A stretch of 64,000 nt of DNA from Nonomuraea gerenzanensis. Lineage in GTDB: Bacteria > Actinomycetota > Actinomycetes > Streptosporangiales > Streptosporangiaceae. Below are positions 17,725-26,295 of this stretch, piece after piece. Made by a program: the position numbers and the translations under genes. A model generated the notes under the pieces. That model ran no database searches. It saw nothing but the letters and a program-made list of their open reading frames with translations, and was not told the origin of the DNA. Each line of letters begins with the position of its first letter. Positions within the stretch are counted from its first letter, which is position 1. The stretch spans positions 2,418,001 through 2,482,000 of the forward strand of contig NZ_CP084058.1 in the NCBI RefSeq assembly GCF_020215645.1, written 5' to 3'.

Positions 17725-17919
17725 ATGCGCCTGACGGAGTTCTGGAGACGGATGAACGCTCACTTCGGCGAGACGTACGCGGAGTCGTGGGCCCGTGACT
17801 ACGTCCTGGCCCCCCTGGGCGGCCGCACCGTCGTGCAGGCGCTGGCCGACGGCGAGAGCGCCAAGACGGTGTGGCGCGCGGTCTGCCAGGTGGAGGACGT
17901 CTCGTCCAAGCTGCGCTAA
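17725..17919 (+). CDS. DUF3046 domain-containing protein
   Basis: 64 aa, MRLTEFWRRMNAHFGETYAE and then WARDYVLAPLGGRTVVQALA, which is the full DUF3046 domain. This small protein is commonly found just upstream of recA in actinobacteria; its function is unknown. I start at the ATG at 17725 rather than the longer open frame because homologues begin MRLTEF. CATACT seven bases before the ATG could be a weak leaderless -10. It converges with the next gene, overlapping by four bases. Confidence 0.88.
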   Translation: MRLTEFWRRMNAHFGETYAESWARDYVLAPLGGRTVVQALADGESAKTVWRAVCQVEDVSSKLR

Positions 17920-18191
17920 GCCGGCTGACCCGCGTCGAGCGCGTCCCGCAGCGCCGAGGCGGCGCGCTGCGGATCACCGGCGGAGGCCTGCCCGCCGGGC
18001 GACCACAGAAACTGCCAGCCGTCGTTCGACGGGGTGGCGAAGACGATCGTCTGGCGCCCTGTCCTGGGATGCCATACCCACAACACCGGGTCCTCCCCAC
18101 CGACCATGCGGCTGACCAGGCCGTGGGCGGGTAGCAGCTCGGCGAGTGCCTCGAGATGGACGCGTCGTTCCCCGGTGTAGCCGCTCGCCAC
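17916..18191 (-). CDS. Hypothetical protein (about 91 aa)
   Basis: 91 aa, beginning VASGYTGERRVHLEALAELL, followed by DPVLWVWHPRTGRQTIVFAT and an Ala-rich C-terminal helix. I do not recognise a named family; the pattern is of a small soluble alpha/beta protein. The GTG at 18191 has GGAGG six bases upstream, which decides the start; the frame remains open further upstream but the codons there are not coding-like. Located between DUF3046 and recA on the opposite strand. Confidence 0.65.
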   Translation of the reverse strand: MASGYTGERRVHLEALAELLPAHGLVSRMVGGEDPVLWVWHPRTGRQTIVFATPSNDGWQFLWSPGGQASAGDPQRAASALRDALDAGQPA

Positions 18192-18534
18192 GTGCTGCCT
18201 CCAGTTGTCGTTCTGGAGTGAGTCTCCCCAGCTCAAGGCGCCCGACAACACGCAGGGGGCAACCGTCCGCGCGTCCGGCCGAGCGTCGTCCGTCCGGCCG
18301 TCACCGGATGCGGGCCGCCGTCGCCGGATGCGGGCGCCGCCACCGGTTGCGGGCCGCCGTTGGCGCGGTGAGGCGGATCTCATCCGGACGGAGTGGTGGG
18401 CGGAGGGGCGGACGGGGCGGCAGGTGAGACGGTGGACGAGCCGTCAGCCGGGGGCACGCCCGAATGGACGCTCGCCGGAGCGGGCGGGCAGATGTGCACA
18501 CTCTCATGGTCGACCTGCGTGTTCTTGCTGTGAT
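18192..18534. other. Gene-free region upstream of recA
   Basis: No convincing gene. Three imperfect repeats of about 20 bp (CCGTCACCGGATGCGGGCCG and variants) lie at 18298-18356. The recA control elements follow from 18535. Confidence 0.6.
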
Positions 18535-18556
18535 CGAACAGCCGTTCGGCTACGAT
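18535..18556 (+). promoter_or_regulatory. SOS (LexA) box and -10 of the distal recA promoter
   Basis: CGAACAGCCGTTCG (18535-18548) is an exact match to the actinobacterial LexA consensus CGAAC-N4-GTTCG. TACGAT (18551-18556) just downstream is a good -10, so LexA binding would block this promoter. The recA ATG is at 18664. Confidence 0.88.
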
Positions 18557-18598
18557 GGACCCAGCCGAGCCGCCACGTCTTCCCCGACACGGCAGAAA

Positions 18599-18621
18599 TT
18601 GTCGGTGGCAGGCCGTAGCTT
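18599..18621 (+). promoter_or_regulatory. RecA-NDp (PafBC-type) promoter of recA
   Basis: TTGTCGGTG - 8 bases - TAGCTT matches the LexA-independent DNA-damage promoter consensus tTGTCRgtg-N8-TAnnnT described in mycobacteria and activated by PafBC. It gives recA a second damage-inducible promoter about 40 bases before the start codon. Confidence 0.85.
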
Positions 18622-18663
18622 TCACTCGACTGATCGGACCACGACCCTCCAGGGGGAGTTCCC

Positions 18664-19758
18664 ATGGCTATCAACGACCGCGAGAAGGCCCTCGAGACCG
18701 CACTCGCTCAGATCGAGCGACAGTTCGGCAAGGGCTCCGTCATGAGGCTGGGCGATGACGCCCGAGCTCCCATCGAGGTGATCCCCACCGGGTCGATCTC
18801 CCTTGACGTCGCCCTCGGCATCGGCGGCCTGCCGCGCGGCCGCATCGTGGAGATCTACGGCCCCGAGTCCTCGGGTAAGACGACGATCGCCCTGCACGCC
18901 GTGGCCAACGCGCAGCGGGCCGGCGGCATCGCGGCGTTCGTCGACGCCGAGCACGCCCTTGACCCCGAGTACGCCAAGAAGCTGGGGGTCGACACCGACG
19001 CCCTGCTGGTCTCCCAGCCCGACACGGGTGAGCAGGCGCTCGAGATCGCCGACATGCTGATCAGGTCCGGCGCCGTCGACATCATCGTCATCGACTCGGT
19101 GGCGGCCCTGGTGCCCAAGGCTGAGATCGAGGGCGAGATGGGCGACAGCCACGTCGGTCTCCAGGCCCGCCTCATGTCCCAGGCCCTGCGCAAGATCGCC
19201 GGCGCCCTCAACAGCACCGGCACCACCGCCATCTTCATCAACCAGCTCCGCGAGAAGATCGGCGTCATGTTCGGCAGCCCCGAGACCACGACCGGTGGTA
19301 AGGCGCTGAAGTTCTACGCCTCGGTCCGGATGGACATCCGCCGCATCGAGACCCTCAAGGACGGCACGGAGGCGGTCGGCAACCGCACCAGGGTCAAGGT
19401 CGTCAAGAACAAGATGGCCCCGCCCTTCCGCGTCGCCGACTTCGACATCCTCTACGGCGTGGGCATCTCCCGCGAGGGCGGCCTCATCGACATGGGTGTG
19501 GAGCACGGCTTCGTCCGCAAGTCCGGCGCCTGGTACACCTACGAGGGTGACCAGCTCGGCCAGGGCAAGGAGAACGCCCGTAACTTCCTGAAGAACCACC
19601 CCGACATGGCCAACGAGATCGAGAAGAAGATCAAGGACAAGCTGGGCGTCGGCCCGCGCCTCGACGCTCCCGCCGAGGCCGCCGCCGCTGCTCCCGCCCC
19701 GGCCGCCGCTCCGTCGGGCCGTGGCTCGAAGTCCACCCCCAAGCCGGGTGACGTCTGA
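18664..19758 (+). CDS. recA: RecA recombinase
   Basis: 364 aa. RecA polymerises on single-stranded DNA, drives strand exchange and stimulates LexA self-cleavage. All hallmarks are present: Walker [10 protein letters not shown], the [12 protein letters not shown] block, Walker [13 protein letters not shown], loop L1 [17 protein letters not shown], loop L2 [14 protein letters not shown], and an Ala/Pro-rich C-terminal tail. No intein is present. The ATG at 18664 is preceded by AGGGGGAG. Two DNA-damage promoters lie upstream, and recX follows 11 bases after the stop. Confidence 0.99.
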   Translation: MAINDREKALETALAQIERQFGKGSVMRLGDDARAPIEVIPTGSISLDVALGIGGLPRGRIVEIYGPESSGKTTIALHAVANAQRAGGIAAFVDAEHALDPEYAKKLGVDTDALLVSQPDTGEQALEIADMLIRSGAVDIIVIDSVAALVPKAEIEGEMGDSHVGLQARLMSQALRKIAGALNSTGTTAIFINQLREKIGVMFGSPETTTGGKALKFYASVRMDIRRIETLKDGTEAVGNRTRVKVVKNKMAPPFRVADFDILYGVGISREGGLIDMGVEHGFVRKSGAWYTYEGDQLGQGKENARNFLKNHPDMANEIEKKIKDKLGVGPRLDAPAEAAAAAPAPAAAPSGRGSKSTPKPGDV

Positions 19759-19769
19759 TCGCTGGCCCC

Positions 19770-21167
19770 ATGAGCAGCACGGACCGGCCGCAAGCGCCCC
19801 AGCCGCCGGAGCGGGGCGCCTGGCCCGACCACACGTCCTCCCGCCCGCGCGACCTGGCCCGCTCGGCCACGGACGGCTGGCCGTCGGTGGCGGAGTGGCG
19901 CGAGCAGCGCGACCGCCTGCGTGCCGCCACCCCTCCCGAACCCCATCCCGACCCTGAGCCAGCACCCCAGCCCACGGATCAGCTTGCGGATCAGCCCACA
20001 GATCAGCTCGTGGGCCGGCCTGCGGATCAACCCACGGATCAGCCCACGGACCAGCTCGGGGGCTTGCCTTCGGACACGCACGACACCTCGTCCGCAGGTC
20101 CCTCCACAGCGGAGGGGGCAGGCGCCGAGCGTCCGCCCGCGGGGCGGCGTCCTGGGGACGAGTGGCACTCGGAGGTGCTGGCCGGCAGCAGTTGGTTCGC
20201 GGCCGAGCAGAGCGAGAGCCAGCCATGGCCATCGGACGGCCCCGCCAGGGAGGCCCCCACCACGGACGGCCTCACCACGGACGGCCACGACATGGGCGGG
20301 TCCGGTGGACGAGGCAGGTCTGGGGGAAGAGGCGGGTCTGGGGGAAGAGGCGGGCCCGGGGGACGAGGCGGGCGCTCCGGTGGCAAGTCAGGGCGGTCCA
20401 GCGGCAACGGAGCCGGCCCGTTCGGCGAGAAATCTGGCTCTCCTGGTGATGGGGCCGGCTCGTTCGGTGAGGGGCCTGGGCCGTTCGGTGAGGGGCCCGG
20501 CTGGCTCGGTGACCGCGCGGGGCGGGCTGAGGACGACCACGAGCGGTTCGGGAGCGGTGCAGCCGCCGCTGCTGGAGGGCGGCGGTCTCGGCGCGGCGGG
20601 CGGAAGAGCGCCCGGCGGCGGAACTGGTCGCCCGAGGAGCCCGATGCCGAGAGCCCGGCCGGTACGGCGCCCCAGGCGGACCCGGAGTCGGTGGCCAGGG
20701 CCATCTGCCTGCGCCTGCTCACCATGGCGCCCAAGACCCGCGCCCAGCTCGCCGAGGCCCTGCGCAAGCGGGACGTGCCGGAGGAGGCCGCTGAGGCGGT
20801 GCTCAGCCGGTTCTCCGAGCTCGGGCTGATCAACGACGAGGCGTTCGCCGCGGCCTGGGTCGATTCCCGCCACCACGGCCGGGGTCTCGCCAAGCGCGCG
20901 CTGGCGGCGGAGCTGCGTCACCGGGGTGTGGACAGCGACACGGTGAACGAGGCCGTGGAGCGGCTGGACCCCGACCAGGAGGAAGAGACCGCCCGGCGGC
21001 TGGTCGAACGCAAGCTGGCCGGCACCCGTTCACTCGACCCTCAGACCCGCACCCGTCGGCTGGCCGGCATGCTCGCGCGCAAGGGCTACCCCTCCGGTCT
21101 GGCCTTCCGCGTCATCCGTGAGGCACTTGAGCAGGAGGGCATCGAAGTGGAGGAGGACTTCTCTTAG
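19770..21167 (+). CDS. recX: RecX regulatory protein with long repetitive N-terminal extension
   Basis: 465 aa. Only the last 160 or so residues (from about 305) are RecX: ARAICLRLLTMAPKTRAQLA, FSELGLINDEAFAAAWVDSR, HRGVDSDTVNEAVERL and AGMLARKGYPSGLAFRVI, the three-helix repeats that bind the RecA filament and inhibit it. Ordinary RecX is 150-270 aa. The N-terminal 300 residues are low-complexity: PTDQ repeats, four GSGGRG-type units encoded by 18-bp DNA repeats, then about six 7-residue units of the GPGPFGE kind, ending in a basic patch (RRSRRGGRKSARRRN). The gene follows recA by 11 bp without a clear ribosome binding site. The extension could instead start at a later codon, but it keeps one open frame with coding-like bias. 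Confidence 0.88.
   Translation: MSSTDRPQAPQPPERGAWPDHTSSRPRDLARSATDGWPSVAEWREQRDRLRAATPPEPHPDPEPAPQPTDQLADQPTDQLVGRPADQPTDQPTDQLGGLPSDTHDTSSAGPSTAEGAGAERPPAGRRPGDEWHSEVLAGSSWFAAEQSESQPWPSDGPAREAPTTDGLTTDGHDMGGSGGRGRSGGRGGSGGRGGPGGRGGRSGGKSGRSSGNGAGPFGEKSGSPGDGAGSFGEGPGPFGEGPGWLGDRAGRAEDDHERFGSGAAAAAGGRRSRRGGRKSARRRNWSPEEPDAESPAGTAPQADPESVARAICLRLLTMAPKTRAQLAEALRKRDVPEEAAEAVLSRFSELGLINDEAFAAAWVDSRHHGRGLAKRALAAELRHRGVDSDTVNEAVERLDPDQEEETARRLVERKLAGTRSLDPQTRTRRLAGMLARKGYPSGLAFRVIREALEQEGIEVEEDFS
20298..20369. repeat. 18-bp tandem repeat in recX (4 units)
   Basis: Units at 20298, 20316, 20334 and 20352 (for example GGGTCTGGGGGAAGAGGC) encode GSGGRG-like hexapeptides. Neighbouring stretches of the same gene are also repetitive: 12-bp CCCACGGATCAG-type units around 19973-20060 and 21-bp units around 20419-20520. 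Confidence 0.88.
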
Positions 21168-21575
21168 CCGGGCTGCGCAAGGCGGCGACGCGTCCGCGTG
21201 TGGGCGACATGCCGCAGGATGCCTCCCCACGGATGCCGATTCCAGTGCCAACGGGTGACACCTGTCTGAATATGGAGATGCAGGTCTGTAAGACACGCTT
21301 GATGACGCGTTTGCTTGCTCGTGACCTGTTCGACGCATAACCTCGACGGCAGTGAGGAGTTACTCCGCGCAGCGCGGATTGCCATACCGGTGAACGACGG
21401 ACGAATTGAACGAGGCAGGAGAGGTGTCGGCTCTGGCGGTCGACGCCCCATCAGTCTTGGCTTGACATCGATCCCGGCTTCGACGCCGACCGGGCTTTCC
21501 GCGGCGCGCCTGTGACCCCTCCCGTTTTGTGGCCGCGTTATGAGTTCTTGACGACGCGAGGAGGGCGGGGCACAC
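21168..21575. other. Intergenic region between recX and rny
   Basis: About 400 bases without a convincing gene and less GC-rich than its surroundings. It should contain the rny promoter. TTGCTC (around 21313) with TAACCT about 17 bases later, and a TTGACA further on (around 21461), are candidates, but none is compelling. A structured RNA cannot be excluded. GAGGAGG just before the rny ATG is its ribosome binding site. Confidence 0.5.
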
Positions 21576-23192
21576 ATGGGGCCGCTGGTCGTGGTGCTGA
21601 TGGTGGCGGTGCTCGTGCTCGCGTTCGGGATGATCGCGGCGCTGCTCGTCGTCGTACGACGCACCTCTGGGACCCTGCCCCGGAAGGGTAAGCCCAGCAC
21701 CGAGCAGGTGGAGGCGGTGCACGAGGAGCTGGAGCAGGCACGGGAGGCGGCGCGGGAGATCCGCTACAAGGCGGAGACCGACGCCGACGAGATCGTGCGC
21801 AGGTCGGAGGCCGCGGCCGAGAGCGCCGCGCAGATGCGGCGCGAGGTCGAGGAGGAGAGCCGGATACTCAAGTCCGAGCTCAAGGAGCTGCGTGCCGACC
21901 TGGAGCGCAGGGAGGCGCGGCTGGCCGAGCGGGAGCAGCGGCTCGACGAGGAGGCCAGGCGGCAGGCCGAGCGTGACAGGAAGCTGGCCGAGACCGAGGT
22001 CGAGCTGGCCGACCGGCGCGAGGAGCTGCTGCAGGTCGAGCAGGAGCGGCGGGTCATCCTGGAGCGGGTGGCCGGGCTGACCGGCGAGCAGGCCAAGGCC
22101 GAGCTGGTCAAGGAGATCGAGAACCAGGCCAAGCGCGAGGCCGCGCTGATCATCAGGGAGATCGAGGGGGAGGCCCGCAAGGAGGGCGAGAAGCGGGCCA
22201 CGAAGATCGTGACACTGGCCGTGCAGCGGCTGGCGGCCGAGCAGACGGCCGAGTCGGTCGTGAGCGTGCTGCACCTGCCCGGCGACGAGATGAAGGGCCG
22301 GATCATCGGCCGCGAGGGCCGAAACATCCGTGCCTTCGAGTCCACCACCGGCGTCAACCTCATCATCGACGACACCCCCGAGGCCGTGCTGCTGTCGTGC
22401 TTCGACCCGGTCAGGCGGGAGACGGCGCGGCTGACGCTGGAGAAGCTGGTGCTCGACGGCCGCATCCACCCGCAGCGCATCGAGGAGGCGCACGACCGCA
22501 GCCGCCAGGAGGTCCAGGACCTGTGCGCGCGGGCCGGCGAGGACGCCCTCGTCGAGCTGGGCATCACCGACATGCACCCCGAGCTGACGCTGCTGCTCGG
22601 CCAGTTGCGCTACCGCACCTCCTACGGGCAGAACGTGCTCAAGCACCTCATCGAGTCCGCCCACATCGCCGGCATCATGGCGGCCGAGCTGAAGATGAAC
22701 CAGACGCTGATGAAGCGCTGCGCCCTGCTCCACGACATCGGCAAGGCCCTGACGCACGAGGTCGAGGGCAGCCACGCGCTGATCGGGGCGGAGATCGCCC
22801 GCAGGTACGGCGAGGAGGAGGACGTGGTGCACGCCATCGAGGCGCACCACAACGAGGTCGAGGTGCGTACCGTCGAGGCGGTGCTCACCCAGGCGGCCGA
22901 CGCGATCAGCGGCAGCCGGCCCGGCGCCCGGCGCGAGTCGCTGGAGGCGTACGTGAAGCGGCTGGAGCGGCTGGAGGAGATCGCGCAGTCGTACGACGGG
23001 GTGGAGAAGGTGTTCGCCATGCAGGCCGGGCGGGAGATCCGGGTCATGGTCAAGCCGGATGCCATCGACGACATTCAGGCGCAGGTGATCGCTCGCGACG
23101 TGGCCAAGCAGGTTGAGGAGGAGCTGACCTACCCCGGGCAGATCCGGATCACGGTGGTGCGGGAGTCGCGGGCGACCGAGTTCGCCCGCTGA
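21576..23192 (+). CDS. rny: Ribonuclease Y
   Basis: 538 aa membrane-anchored endoribonuclease that initiates mRNA decay. Order: one N-terminal membrane helix ([20 protein letters not shown]), a long charged coiled coil (about residues 40-195), a KH RNA-binding domain ([15 protein letters not shown], about 245-260), and an HD phosphohydrolase domain ([28 protein letters not shown], with the catalytic His-Asp at about 387-388; IEAHHNEVE). Length fits the family. Transcribed alone; it converges with the S9 peptidase gene. Confidence 0.97.
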   Translation: MGPLVVVLMVAVLVLAFGMIAALLVVVRRTSGTLPRKGKPSTEQVEAVHEELEQAREAAREIRYKAETDADEIVRRSEAAAESAAQMRREVEEESRILKSELKELRADLERREARLAEREQRLDEEARRQAERDRKLAETEVELADRREELLQVEQERRVILERVAGLTGEQAKAELVKEIENQAKREAALIIREIEGEARKEGEKRATKIVTLAVQRLAAEQTAESVVSVLHLPGDEMKGRIIGREGRNIRAFESTTGVNLIIDDTPEAVLLSCFDPVRRETARLTLEKLVLDGRIHPQRIEEAHDRSRQEVQDLCARAGEDALVELGITDMHPELTLLLGQLRYRTSYGQNVLKHLIESAHIAGIMAAELKMNQTLMKRCALLHDIGKALTHEVEGSHALIGAEIARRYGEEEDVVHAIEAHHNEVEVRTVEAVLTQAADAISGSRPGARRESLEAYVKRLERLEEIAQSYDGVEKVFAMQAGREIRVMVKPDAIDDIQAQVIARDVAKQVEEELTYPGQIRITVVRESRATEFAR

Positions 23193-23232
23193 CCGCCCGC
23201 TCGCCGTCCTTGGAGAGCCGCTGGCTGTCGTT

Positions 23233-25302
23233 CTAGGAGAAGATCTGCTGGTAGAAGGCCAGCTCCGCGGCCAGGGCGGCGGCGCGGGTCTCGGTGCGGC
23301 GGAAGCCGTGGGACTCGCCCTCGAAGGCCAGGTACGTGCACGGCACCCCGCGTTCGGCGAGCGCGTCGGCGAAGGCCGTCGACTGCTCGGGCGGCACCAC
23401 GGGGTCGTCGAGGCCCTGGAGGAGCAGCATGGGGCAGCTCACCCCGTCCACGAGGCCGAGGGGCTCTCGCGAGGCGTACACCTGCGGATCCTCCGGGCCC
23501 ACCAGCCACTCCACGTAGCGTGACTCGAAGTCGTGGGTGTGTGCGGCGAGCGGGGCGAGCGCGCTGATGCCGTAGTACGACACGCCTCCCGCGAACACGT
23601 CCGAGCGGCAGCAGGCCGCCATCACCGTCCAGCCGCCCGAGCTGCCGCCGCGCACCGCGATCCTGGCGGGGTCGGCCAGGCCCTGGGCGGCCAGCCATTC
23701 GGCGGCGGCGATCGCGTCCTCGACGTCCACCACGCCCCACTGGCCCCTGAGGCGGTCGCGGTAGGCCCGGCCGTAGCCGGTGGAGCCGCCGTAGTTGAGG
23801 TCGAGGACACCGATGCCGCGCGAGGTGAGGAACGCCTTCTCCAGATCGAGCGCGGTGTCGGCGTGGGCGGTCGGGCCGCCGTGCACGAAGATCACGTATG
23901 GGGGTGTGCCGCCGTCGGTGGCGGGGGCGTGGGGCGGGTACAGGAACGCGTGCACGTCCCCCTTCGAGCGCCCAGTTTCCTCCACGCGCACAGACCTTCG
24001 CCCGTGCACGTCCCCTTGCGCGAGGGCGCTTTCCTCTGCGTGCGCGCTTGTGTCGGAGGGGGTGCGTCGCTCTGCGTGCGCGCTTGTGTCGGCGGGGGTG
24101 GGTCCCTCTGCGTGCGCGCTTGTGTCGGCGGGGGTGCGTCCCTCTGCGTGCGCGCTTGCCTCCGCCGGGGTGCTTCTCTCTGCGTGCGTGCTGGCCTCCG
24201 CGAGTCCGTCTCTCCGGATCAGGACGGCCTCGGGGACGGGCAGCAGGCCGGGGTCGGGCGGGGTCGTGAGGTCGCGGGCGAGCACGTGGTGCCCGCCTGT
24301 CGCGGTGTCCACGGTCACGACCGTACGGGGCGTCGTGGCCGCGTACGCGATGCCGATCACGGACGGGCCGTCGGCGGCCAGTGCCGCGTTCCAGCCCGTG
24401 TAGGGCAGGTCGAGCTCGGTGAGCGTGCCGGAGCCGGGGTCGAGCAGGCCCAGCCGCAGGTCGCCGCGCCCGTGCAGGACCGCCAGGCGGCCGTCGGGCA
24501 GCACGGTGTACGGCATGCCGCCGAGCTGCCACGGCGGCAGCGTGAACTCCTCCTCGGCCGGGTGCAGCGCCTGGGCCTCCTCCCCGCGCAGGCCGGTCTC
24601 GTAGAGGTTCCACCAGCCGGAGGAGTCGGAGACCAGGTAGAGCGTGGAGTCGTCCTTCCAGGCCGGTGCCAGCACGGACTCGGCGGGGCCGCCGCGGACC
24701 GTCCGGGCGTCGCCGCCCGTGAGGGGGAGGACGCGCAGCTCGGTGCCGTCCCACGGCATGCGGGGGTGGTTCCAGCAGACGTAGGCCAGGTGTCGCCCGT
24801 CGGGGGAGATGGCGGGGCCGGCGTAGAAGTCGCAGCCCGTGGCCCACACGCGGGGCTCGCCGCCGTCCAGCGGGATCGCGACGACGGCCCTGGTGACCTT
24901 GCCGTTCTCGTCGTGGTGCTCGCGTACGCACCACACCTGGCCGTCGTGGACCAGCAGGTCCGCGTAGCGGCAGCCGTCGTCGGTGAGGGGCCGCGGCTCG
25001 GCGCCGTCGGCCAGCACGTACAGGCGCTGGTCGCGCAGGTTGGCGAAGATCACCTCGCCCTCGGGGGTCACGGCGTAGGGCCGGCCGCCGTACTCGTGCA
25101 CCCGCGTGCGCGCGCACCAGGGGGCGGGCAGCAGCTCGCGGCGGGTGCCGTCGGCGTCGCGGCGGACGATCACCGTGCGCCCGCCCTCGTCGGGGCGGTC
25201 CTCGGTCCACCACACCCGGCCGTCGAGGGCCACGGGCCAGCCGGGACGGACGCCGGAGCCGGCCACGTCTTGGGTCGAGATGGGGGAGGGCCAGAAGGGC
25301 AT
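23233..25302 (-). CDS. S9 family (prolyl oligopeptidase-like) peptidase
   Basis: 689 aa serine peptidase of the dipeptidyl aminopeptidase/acylaminoacyl-peptidase type. The N-terminal part is a beta-propeller that starts near VAGSGVRPGWPVALDGRVWW; the C-terminal alpha/beta hydrolase has the nucleophile Ser in GGSSGGW (about residue 554), Asp in GLDDPVVPP (about 632) and His in ESHGF (about 664). There is no signal peptide, so it is probably cytoplasmic. I start at the ATG at 25302 (AGGA upstream). Between propeller and catalytic domain lies an odd insertion of 12-residue repeats (TPADTSAHAEGP type). It follows a glutamate-type binding protein gene by 50 bp on the same strand. Confidence 0.92.
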   Translation of the reverse strand: MPFWPSPISTQDVAGSGVRPGWPVALDGRVWWTEDRPDEGGRTVIVRRDADGTRRELLPAPWCARTRVHEYGGRPYAVTPEGEVIFANLRDQRLYVLADGAEPRPLTDDGCRYADLLVHDGQVWCVREHHDENGKVTRAVVAIPLDGGEPRVWATGCDFYAGPAISPDGRHLAYVCWNHPRMPWDGTELRVLPLTGGDARTVRGGPAESVLAPAWKDDSTLYLVSDSSGWWNLYETGLRGEEAQALHPAEEEFTLPPWQLGGMPYTVLPDGRLAVLHGRGDLRLGLLDPGSGTLTELDLPYTGWNAALAADGPSVIGIAYAATTPRTVVTVDTATGGHHVLARDLTTPPDPGLLPVPEAVLIRRDGLAEASTHAERSTPAEASAHAEGRTPADTSAHAEGPTPADTSAHAERRTPSDTSAHAEESALAQGDVHGRRSVRVEETGRSKGDVHAFLYPPHAPATDGGTPPYVIFVHGGPTAHADTALDLEKAFLTSRGIGVLDLNYGGSTGYGRAYRDRLRGQWGVVDVEDAIAAAEWLAAQGLADPARIAVRGGSSGGWTVMAACCRSDVFAGGVSYYGISALAPLAAHTHDFESRYVEWLVGPEDPQVYASREPLGLVDGVSCPMLLLQGLDDPVVPPEQSTAFADALAERGVPCTYLAFEGESHGFRRTETRAAALAAELAFYQQIFS
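24034..24213. repeat. 36-bp in-frame tandem repeat within the S9 peptidase gene
   Basis: Units begin at 24034, 24070, 24106, 24142 and 24178 at an exact 36-bp spacing; the first three are near-identical. They encode 12-residue units (TPADTSAHAEGP type) in the linker between propeller and hydrolase domain. Confidence 0.92.
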
Positions 25303-25352
25303 ACCCGCATCCTGCCGGAAGATCGCTTGGAGTGCGGGCCGGTCCCCCAAGA

Positions 25353-26204
25353 TCAGGGACAGCCTTCAGGGCGGGGCAGGGCGGAGGGCAGCATGAGATC
25401 GGTCCTGCCGAACCATTTGCGGAGCAACCGGGTGGTCGTGCCCGTCCGCCACATGTCGGCGATCGCCTGGTTGACGGCCTCGCAGGTCTCGGTGTCGCCC
25501 TTCTTGAGGCCGACGGCCCACTTCTCGTTCGTGATCGGGTCGTTGAGCAGCCGGAACCTGCCGGGGTCCTGCTCGGCGAACCCGGCCAGGATCAGGTTCT
25601 CGGTGCTGACGGCGTCGAGCTGGTTCGCGGCGAGCTTGCGTACGCAGTCGGAGTAGTTGGCGGCGTCCACCAGGTGGGCCGGCAGGTCGAGCTTGCCGTC
25701 GGGGGGCGGGTCCACGATCCGCCGGTAGGAGTTCGAGCCCTGGGCCAGGCAGATCCGCTTGCCCCTGAGGTCGCTCGTGCGCCGGATGGCGGTGTCGTCG
25801 GCGCGGACCATGGTGTCCTGCGGGACGATCGCGTACGGGCCGCCGAACGTCACCTTGGGCTTGCGGGCCCTGGTGATGGAGTAGGAGGCCACGATCATGT
25901 CCACGGTGCCGTTCTGGAGCAGCGCCTCGCGGGTGGACGACGGCGACTCGCGCCAGGTGATGCGCACCTTGGCGCCGTGGGCCAGGTGGTTGACGAGGTA
26001 GCGGGCGACGTCGGTGTCGAAGCCCTGGGGCTCGCCGTCGCCGAGCTTCAGGCCGAGGCTCGGCTGGTCCCATTTGGTGCCGACCACGACGGTGCCGGTG
26101 TTCCTGATCTTGTCCACGACCGTGGCGTACGAGCCGCCGCCGCCACACGCGGCCAGCCCCACCGTCACAGCCGCCCCCGCGAGCGCCGCCCTGCGCATGT
26201 TCAC
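25353..26204 (-). CDS. Second glutamate-type ABC transporter substrate-binding lipoprotein
   Basis: 283 aa SBP_bac_3 protein with a lipoprotein signal (AAVTVGLAACGGGGSYATVV; lipobox LAAC). It is a clear paralogue of the GluB-like protein encoded at 27937-28797: GTVVVGTKWDQPSLGLK, TFGGPY, GSNSY, DPPPDG and LKKGDT are shared in the same order. The start is the GTG at 26204 or the ATG two codons later. It lies downstream of gluD behind a strong hairpin, so it may be transcribed less, or separately. It probably delivers a related amino acid to the same GluCD permease (inference). Confidence 0.9.
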   Translation of the reverse strand: MNMRRAALAGAAVTVGLAACGGGGSYATVVDKIRNTGTVVVGTKWDQPSLGLKLGDGEPQGFDTDVARYLVNHLAHGAKVRITWRESPSSTREALLQNGTVDMIVASYSITRARKPKVTFGGPYAIVPQDTMVRADDTAIRRTSDLRGKRICLAQGSNSYRRIVDPPPDGKLDLPAHLVDAANYSDCVRKLAANQLDAVSTENLILAGFAEQDPGRFRLLNDPITNEKWAVGLKKGDTETCEAVNQAIADMWRTGTTTRLLRKWFGRTDLMLPSALPRPEGCP

Positions 26205-26260
26205 CCGGATACCCGCGCGGGCCCTGCCGCAATGCGGAGGAGGGACAATCTTTGACGACT

Positions 26261-26289
26261 CGGGCGGCGAGCATGACGCCCGCCGCCCG
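26261..26289 (-). terminator. Hairpin after gluD (terminator or attenuator)
   Basis: CGGGCGGCG - 11-base loop - CGCCGCCCG, a perfect 9-bp GC stem starting seven bases after the gluD stop. No T-run follows, as is common in high-GC actinobacteria. Confidence 0.7.
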
Positions 26290-26295
26290 AGAAGG

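Noticed and set aside
21168..21575. Riboswitch or small RNA between recX and rny
   Set aside because: The region is unusually AT-rich for the window, but I could not find a recognisable conserved motif or a terminator that would define an RNA gene.
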